A stretch of 35,970 bases of DNA from an uncultured Collinsella sp. GTDB lineage: Bacteria > Actinomycetota > Coriobacteriia > Coriobacteriales > Coriobacteriaceae. Positions 31,382-35,970 of the stretch are shown one piece after another (position 1 is the first letter of the stretch; every line of letters starts with the position of its first letter). Location: positions 1-35,970 of the forward strand of contig URBB01000004.1 of assembly GCA_900545835.1 (NCBI GenBank), read 5' to 3'. Under the pieces are notes generated by a model. The model did no database searches, was not told the origin of the DNA, and saw only the letters and a list, made by a program, of their open reading frames with translations. A program made the translations under genes and the position numbers.

Positions 31382-31612
31382 GAATTCCGCGGTACCACCT
31401 TGTTTGACCCGGCGGATGTCTGGCCCGCCGTGCCCACTCTGCGCCCCTTGTCGCGAGGCTCACGGCTTCCCTACTGGGGCTTCGCTGCCACCGGCCGCGC
31501 GCCCGTTGAGGTCGCTGCTCGGGAGTGAACGCTTGGCCCTTGCCACCGCAGGAAGGCTTGCAGCCCATGACCTTCCCTCTCTTGCCGGCGACTCGGCGGG
31601 CAAAACCCTCTC
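31341..31612 (-). promoter_or_regulatory. T-box riboswitch, phenylalanine, upstream of pheST
   Basis: The minus-strand leader contains the T-box core AAGGTGGTACCGCGG (31387-31401), whose UGGU pairs with the ACCA end of uncharged tRNA with discriminator A. A terminator follows: 14-base arms at 31346-31359 and 31367-31380 (one mismatch and a G-U) and T6. The T-box core can pair with the 5' arm of that terminator as antiterminator. Upstream, complementary GC-rich segments form Stem I. TTC at 31527-31529, followed by ACT, is the likely specifier codon for Phe. The 5' limit is an estimate. Confidence 0.9.
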
Positions 31613-31758
31613 CGTCAACGCATTGGGCTATAGGATAACACATTTCGCAAGCGCATCGCCGCGTTCCGTTTTGTTCGCGCTGGGTACAAGGCAAGTAGCT
31701 GTGCAAATTGGCCGCGCACCCGCCTGCGGCGCTCGGCCTGCGAGATTAAGGATACGGT

Positions 31759-33342
31759 ATGGGAAAGAAACTCGATAAGAAGGCCCAGGCCGCCGTGGCA
31801 AAGGCTGCCAAGGGCGTCAAGGCTGCTAAAGTCGACAAGGCCGTCAAAAAGTTCCGCAAACTCGAGGGCAAGCTGTGGACTCGCGAGTACCTGCTCAAGA
31901 TTGCCGAGTTCGATGGAGCGACGATTGCTCCTGCCAACGGTGCTGCCGCCCGTGCTGACGCCATGGGCACGCTTGCCGGCGAGCATCACAAGCTACTGAC
32001 CAGCGAGAAGTCTGTCGAACTCGTGCACTCGCTGGCACGCGAGACCGTCGCCGGCGGCAAGATCGACGACCCGCAGCTGCTTGACGAGATCCGCGTGCTC
32101 GGCCGCGACCAGCGCGAGGCAAGCGTTATTCCTACCGAGGAGGCCGAGGCCTGGACCAGGCTCACCTGCGAGGCCGATGCCGTGTGGCACAAGGCCAAGA
32201 CGGCCAACGACTGGGCGAGTTTTGAGCCCTATGTGGATAAAATCGTCGCCCAACTTAAGCATCAGGCCGAACTCATGGACCCCAAGCGCGACCCATACGA
32301 CGTTTGGCTCGACCAGTACGAGCGCGGCCTTTCTGCCGAGAGCTTCGATGCGTTTTGCGATGAGGTCAAGGCGACGGTCGTGCCGCTCGTGCACGCTATC
32401 GGCGAGCGCGGCCAGCAGCCCGCTGCCGACTTTTTGCACGCCCGCGTGCCCGAGGCCGCCCAGCGCGCCATGAGCTTCGACCTTATGAAGCTCGTCGGCC
32501 TGAACCTGAACGACACCACGCTTGCCTTTACCGAGCACCCGTTTAGCGAGGGCTTTGCCGTGGGTGACGCGCGCATCGCGACACACATCTACGAGGACGA
32601 TTGCATCTCCAACGTCTACAGCATCATCCACGAAGCGGGACACGCCATGTACGAGCTGGGCGTCAATCCCGCCTATGCGCGCACCTGTCTGGAGGGCGGC
32701 ACCTCCATGGGCATCCACGAAAGCCAGAGCCGTTTCTTTGAGAACACCGTGGGCCGCAGCCGTGCCTTTATGGGACCGCTGCTCGAGGTGCTGCGCCGCC
32801 ACGCACCCGAGGTCTACGGCGACGTCGACGAGGACACGCTCTACCACGCCGTGAACATCGCGCAGCCTTCGCTGATCCGCACCGAGGCCGACGAGCTCAC
32901 CTATCCGCTGCACGTTATGGTGCGCTACGAGATCGAGCGCATGCTGTTTGCCGGCGAGGCCACAGCCAAGGATATCCCCGCGCTTTGGAATCGCTTTATG
33001 AACGAGTACCTGGGCATTCCCGTTCCTGACAACACGCACGGGTGCCTGCAGGATACACACTGGAGCGGTGGCTCGTTTGGTTACTTCCCCACCTATGCGC
33101 TGGGCAGCGCCTACGACGCCATGTTCGTGCCGGCCATGTGCCGCGACGGCATCGACCTTACCGGTGCCTGCGCGAGCGGCGATCTGGCGCCCGTCCGGGC
33201 CTGGCTGGGCGAGCACATTTGGCAGTGGGGCCGCGCCAAGGACGCGCCGGAGCTCATCAAGGGCGCGTGCGGCATGGCGTTCGATGCCCGCTGCTACTGC
33301 AGCTACCTGCAGGACAAGTTCACCACGCTCTACGAGCTGTAA
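31759..33342 (+). CDS. M32 family metallocarboxypeptidase
   Basis: 527 aa. M32 enzymes (Taq carboxypeptidase type) remove C-terminal residues and are cytoplasmic zinc proteins. The zinc site HEAGH lies at 291-295, with the third ligand in HESQSRFFEN (320-329). Other family marks are the HPFS box (260-263), IRTEADELTYPLHVMVRYEIE and the C-terminal YFPTYALGSAYDA with WLGEHIWQWG. The first 36 residues are a Lys/Ala-rich tail beyond the usual start (family members begin near KFRKLEGKLW), seemingly genuine because AAGGAT precedes this ATG and the frame is open. It is divergent from pheST, with about 140 bases between them. Confidence 0.92.
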   Translation: MGKKLDKKAQAAVAKAAKGVKAAKVDKAVKKFRKLEGKLWTREYLLKIAEFDGATIAPANGAAARADAMGTLAGEHHKLLTSEKSVELVHSLARETVAGGKIDDPQLLDEIRVLGRDQREASVIPTEEAEAWTRLTCEADAVWHKAKTANDWASFEPYVDKIVAQLKHQAELMDPKRDPYDVWLDQYERGLSAESFDAFCDEVKATVVPLVHAIGERGQQPAADFLHARVPEAAQRAMSFDLMKLVGLNLNDTTLAFTEHPFSEGFAVGDARIATHIYEDDCISNVYSIIHEAGHAMYELGVNPAYARTCLEGGTSMGIHESQSRFFENTVGRSRAFMGPLLEVLRRHAPEVYGDVDEDTLYHAVNIAQPSLIRTEADELTYPLHVMVRYEIERMLFAGEATAKDIPALWNRFMNEYLGIPVPDNTHGCLQDTHWSGGSFGYFPTYALGSAYDAMFVPAMCRDGIDLTGACASGDLAPVRAWLGEHIWQWGRAKDAPELIKGACGMAFDARCYCSYLQDKFTTLYEL

Positions 33343-33364
33343 AGCTTAGGCGACACGCCAACGC

Positions 33365-33403
33365 AAAGGGGACGCCGCGGAACCAATCCGCAGCGTCCCC
33401 TTT
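33365..33403. terminator. Bidirectional terminator between M32 gene and glmM
   Basis: AAAGGGGACGC (33365-33375) pairs with GCGTCCCCTTT (33393-33403), with inner GCGGA/TCCGC. Each strand ends in a short T-run. It lies between convergent genes and can serve both. Confidence 0.75.
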
Positions 33404-33439
33404 CCACCTAGTCGTTTAAGAACGTCCCCAATGACTACC

Positions 33440-34771
33440 TTACAGAGCTTCCAGCGCGGCGGCGATGCGCTTCATGGCGGCATCGGCGGATGCTTGGTCG
33501 GGCGCCTCGGCCAGCACGCGGATAACCGACTCGGTTCCGCTCTTGCGCACGAGCACGCGGCCCTCGCCTGCCAGCGCAACCTCGGCCTCGGCGATGGCGT
33601 TCTGCACGCCCATGTTCTCGAGCGCGGCGTCCTTGTCCGCCACGTGCACGGCCACCTGCGCCTGCGGCAGCAGCTTGCACGGAGCCGTGAGCTGCGAGAG
33701 CGTCTCGCGCTCGGCACGAATCACTTCCATCACGCGCAGCGAAGTCATAATGCCGTCGCCCGTGCGCTCGATATCGCCAAAGATCGTATGGCCCGTCTGC
33801 TCGCCGCCCAGGCTGTAGCCGCCCTCGCGCATCTTGGCATACACGTGACGGTCGCCCACGCCGCTGGTCACGGCACTCAGGCCGGCAAGCTCCAACGACT
33901 TGATCAGGCCAAAGTTGCTGGCGATCGTCGGCACCACGGTACCGCCCGAGAGACGCCCGTGCTTGTTCAGGTACACACCGCACACGTACAGGATCTGGTC
34001 ACCGTCGACCACGCGGCCGCGCTCGTCCACGGCCAGGCAGCGGTCGGCATCGCCATCGTAGGCAAAACCCACATCCAGGCCCTGCTCCACCACGTGGCGC
34101 TGCAGGCGCTCAATATGCGTAGAGCCGCAGTCGACATTGATGTTAAAGCCGTCGGGCGCGGCATTGATCACGCGCACATCGGCGCCCAGTGCGTCGAACA
34201 CCGGCTTGGCCACCGAGGATGCCGAGCCGTTGGCGCAGTCGATACCGATCTTGACGCCCTGCAGCGAAAAGTTCGCGCTGGCGATGAGCGAAGCAATGTA
34301 GCGGTTGCGGCCCTGCATGTAGTCCACCGTGGCGCCGATGTGGTTGCCCGTTGCCAGCGGCACCTCGCTCTTGCCATCGATGTAGTCCTCGATGAGCTCC
34401 AGTACGTCCTCGTCCATCTTAAAGCCGTCGCTGTTGACGAGCTTAATGCCGTTATCGCAAAACGGGTTGTGGCTCGCGCTGATCATGATGCCGCAATCGA
34501 AGCAGCCTTCCACGGTCTGATGCGCTACGCCCGGCGTGGGGATCACGTGCAGCATATAGGCGTCCGCACCGCTCGCGACCAGACCGCTCACCAGCGCCGC
34601 CTCGAACATATAACTCGAGCGACGTGTGTCCTTGCCCACGATAACGCGCGCCTTAGCACTGCGGTTGGCGCCATAATACCAGCCCACAAAACGGCCAATC
34701 TTATAAGCGTGCTCTACCGTCAGCCCAACGTTGGCCTCGCCGCGAAAGCCGTCGGTGCCAAAGTACTTCAT
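33440..34771 (-). CDS. glmM: Phosphoglucosamine mutase
   Basis: 443 aa. It converts glucosamine-6-phosphate to glucosamine-1-phosphate for UDP-GlcNAc and peptidoglycan. Visible are the N-terminal KYFGTDGFRG, the phosphoserine loop ISASHNP (Ser100), the Mg loop DGDADR (239-244), the sugar loop GGEQTGH (322-328) and the C-terminal phosphate loop RKSGTESVIRV. The last differs slightly from the usual R-x-SGTEP-x-VRV, with Ser for Pro, which should not stop activity. It starts three bases after the DUF4012 gene, so the two are co-transcribed. Confidence 0.94.
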   Translation of the reverse strand: MKYFGTDGFRGEANVGLTVEHAYKIGRFVGWYYGANRSAKARVIVGKDTRRSSYMFEAALVSGLVASGADAYMLHVIPTPGVAHQTVEGCFDCGIMISASHNPFCDNGIKLVNSDGFKMDEDVLELIEDYIDGKSEVPLATGNHIGATVDYMQGRNRYIASLIASANFSLQGVKIGIDCANGSASSVAKPVFDALGADVRVINAAPDGFNINVDCGSTHIERLQRHVVEQGLDVGFAYDGDADRCLAVDERGRVVDGDQILYVCGVYLNKHGRLSGGTVVPTIASNFGLIKSLELAGLSAVTSGVGDRHVYAKMREGGYSLGGEQTGHTIFGDIERTGDGIMTSLRVMEVIRAERETLSQLTAPCKLLPQAQVAVHVADKDAALENMGVQNAIAEAEVALAGEGRVLVRKSGTESVIRVLAEAPDQASADAAMKRIAAALEAL

Positions 34772-34774
34772 ATC

Positions 34775-35970
34775 TTACTTATCCTGTTCGAACGTTTGAG
34801 CGGTTGGCGTGGTACGAACCTTAAGCTCTTTGTGCCCAGAGTCCTTCGAAGTCGTGACCGTATACTCGACCTTTATGTCTTGTCCAAGAAGCATGTGGAC
34901 ACCGCCCCATGCAACCTTCAAGCCATCGTGCGTCGCTTCGTTCATCTCGATAGAACCGGAGCCCGAAGTCTTAATATCCGAAATGCTGCCTCCCGCAGGA
35001 GCATAGAGATAAAGCCTCAGCACCTCATCGTCAATATCCTGGCTAATGCCGTTATGGCCCTGGAAATAACCAGGCATCTCGGCCTTCTCCTGGGGGGTCA
35101 TCGTGTTCTTGAGCGTGGTGGTCACTCGATACGTCGTCGAGCCATCGGCATTTTCAACCGAAGAATCGATGGTGACTCGCTTATCGAGGAACCAATCCAT
35201 CTTTGAATAGCTGTAGTTGTTCACATAGACGCCCAAGATCGGAGCCTCCGACGTATCGGTTTGGAGAGCGCCCGATATTCCAAGAGCCTTCGCGGCCTTT
35301 TCCTCGTCATCATTTCTCGAATACATGAGGATGCGACCCTCGGAAGCGCCCTTTTCGATGGCGGCAGCAATCTTAGTAATATCGCTGGAGCCCAGTTCGT
35401 CCACAATCTTGTTAAAAGCTGATCCGGCAACCGCCGCAAAAATGGCGTCCTGTTCCTCTACCGGGTAATTCCAATAAATATCGTGCAGCAGCACCTTTGC
35501 AGCGTTGCTTCCATCAACGACGGTGCCGTCAGGAAGCTGTGTGCCACCTACAACGCCGAGCATATACTGCAAAAATACCGGATCGACTGCAAATACGCCG
35601 TCGATGTCATCTCCGACAATGGCCTTCTGCATATCGCTGACAAGCTGAGCCGCACGCGGATAATCAGGCGTCATCGTAACGTCGCCCATCGTGTATCCGA
35701 GCGTGTTGAATCCGGTCAGGCCCCATCCGGTCGTGAACAAGTTTGCCTCTTCATCGGTGATGGGAAGCGGGCTCAAAGGCTCTTTCATCATGTCGACTTT
35801 GACAAAATCGCCCAGTTCGAGCTTACCGTCAGTCACCGACATCACGCCGCGAGAACCGGGGAAACCGCCGCAGGCGCGGATCTCGACGTTGCTCATCGCG
35901 AGCACAAGATAATGCCGCGTCTGGCCGTTGGCGCCGAGCATCTGGGGGAGGACGGGGGCGACCTTCTCCG
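34775..35970 (-). CDS. DUF4012 family protein (N-terminus beyond window)
   Basis: The frame stays open through the right edge, so only the C-terminal part, about 398 residues, is seen; the internal ATG at 35941 is not the start. The stretch ...LPQMLGANGQTRHYLVLAMSNVEIRACGGFPGSRG matches the DUF4012 core, where a hydrophobic strand leads into SN-x-E-x-R-x-CGGFPGS. Later parts contain long strands and a Gly/Ser-rich segment. DUF4012 proteins are usually membrane-anchored and extracellular in actinobacteria and are found near polysaccharide or cell-wall genes. Pairing with glmM fits a wall-related role. Function unknown. Confidence 0.78.
   Translation of the reverse strand, partial: EKVAPVLPQMLGANGQTRHYLVLAMSNVEIRACGGFPGSRGVMSVTDGKLELGDFVKVDMMKEPLSPLPITDEEANLFTTGWGLTGFNTLGYTMGDVTMTPDYPRAAQLVSDMQKAIVGDDIDGVFAVDPVFLQYMLGVVGGTQLPDGTVVDGSNAAKVLLHDIYWNYPVEEQDAIFAAVAGSAFNKIVDELGSSDITKIAAAIEKGASEGRILMYSRNDDEEKAAKALGISGALQTDTSEAPILGVYVNNYSYSKMDWFLDKRVTIDSSVENADGSTTYRVTTTLKNTMTPQEKAEMPGYFQGHNGISQDIDDEVLRLYLYAPAGGSISDIKTSGSGSIEMNEATHDGLKVAWGGVHMLLGQDIKVEYTVTTSKDSGHKELKVRTTPTAQTFEQDK

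Overview
The window is high-GC chromosomal DNA, compact and dominated by minus-strand genes. It looks like a monoderm actinobacterium of the Coriobacteriia, most like Collinsella. This rests on gene content and style: a Tad pilus locus without a secretin, a T-box on pheST, a CbiM/NikM-type ECF transporter, and a DUF559-like protein of a kind I associate with that class. The species is an inference; no marker gene settles it.

Layout. 1-416: a non-coding stretch and tRNA-Leu(CAG). 416-5911 (minus): a housekeeping block of metG, then ksgA overlapping tatD, preceded by a GH5-like gene and rsmI. 6211-6283: tRNA-Phe(GAA). 6441-16019 (minus): one tightly overlapping Tad/Flp pilus operon, in transcription order cpaB, tadZ, tadA, tadB, tadC, flp, a membrane-anchored unknown, three TadE/pilin-like proteins around a large TadG-like protein, and a closing DUF192 gene. 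16272-20379 (minus): rsgA and a Ca2+-type P-type ATPase, separated by a terminator and a long nested hairpin; the ATPase has a structured leader that appears to bury its ribosome binding site. 20821-22281 (plus): pyruvate kinase. 22348-23776: an accessory patch with a 130-bp inverted-repeat element and a PD-(D/E)XK/DUF559-like protein. 23773-27417 (minus): a zinc-dependent phospholipase-like protein and a three-gene Ni/Co ECF transporter whose upstream site matches a NikR operator. 27663-31612 (minus): T-box leader, pheS and pheT. 31759-33342 (plus): M32 carboxypeptidase. 33440 to the right edge (minus): glmM and the C-terminal part of a DUF4012 protein.

How parts connect. The Tad operon encodes the ATPase, platform, localisation and pilin components of a surface pilus but no prepilin peptidase or secretin. 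tRNA-Phe(GAA), PheRS and the T-box that senses uncharged tRNA-Phe all lie here, and the T-box UGGU fits the tRNA's A73. Four regulatory signals are readable: the phenylalanine T-box, the NikR-like operator, a half-site cluster upstream of the Tad operon, and an inverted repeat on the GH5 promoter.

The candidates for something undescribed are the DUF559-like protein with its inverted-repeat element, the GH5-like protein lacking its acid/base residue, the ATPase leader RNA and the 91-nt nested hairpin. I found no CRISPR array, rRNA, transposase or phage gene.
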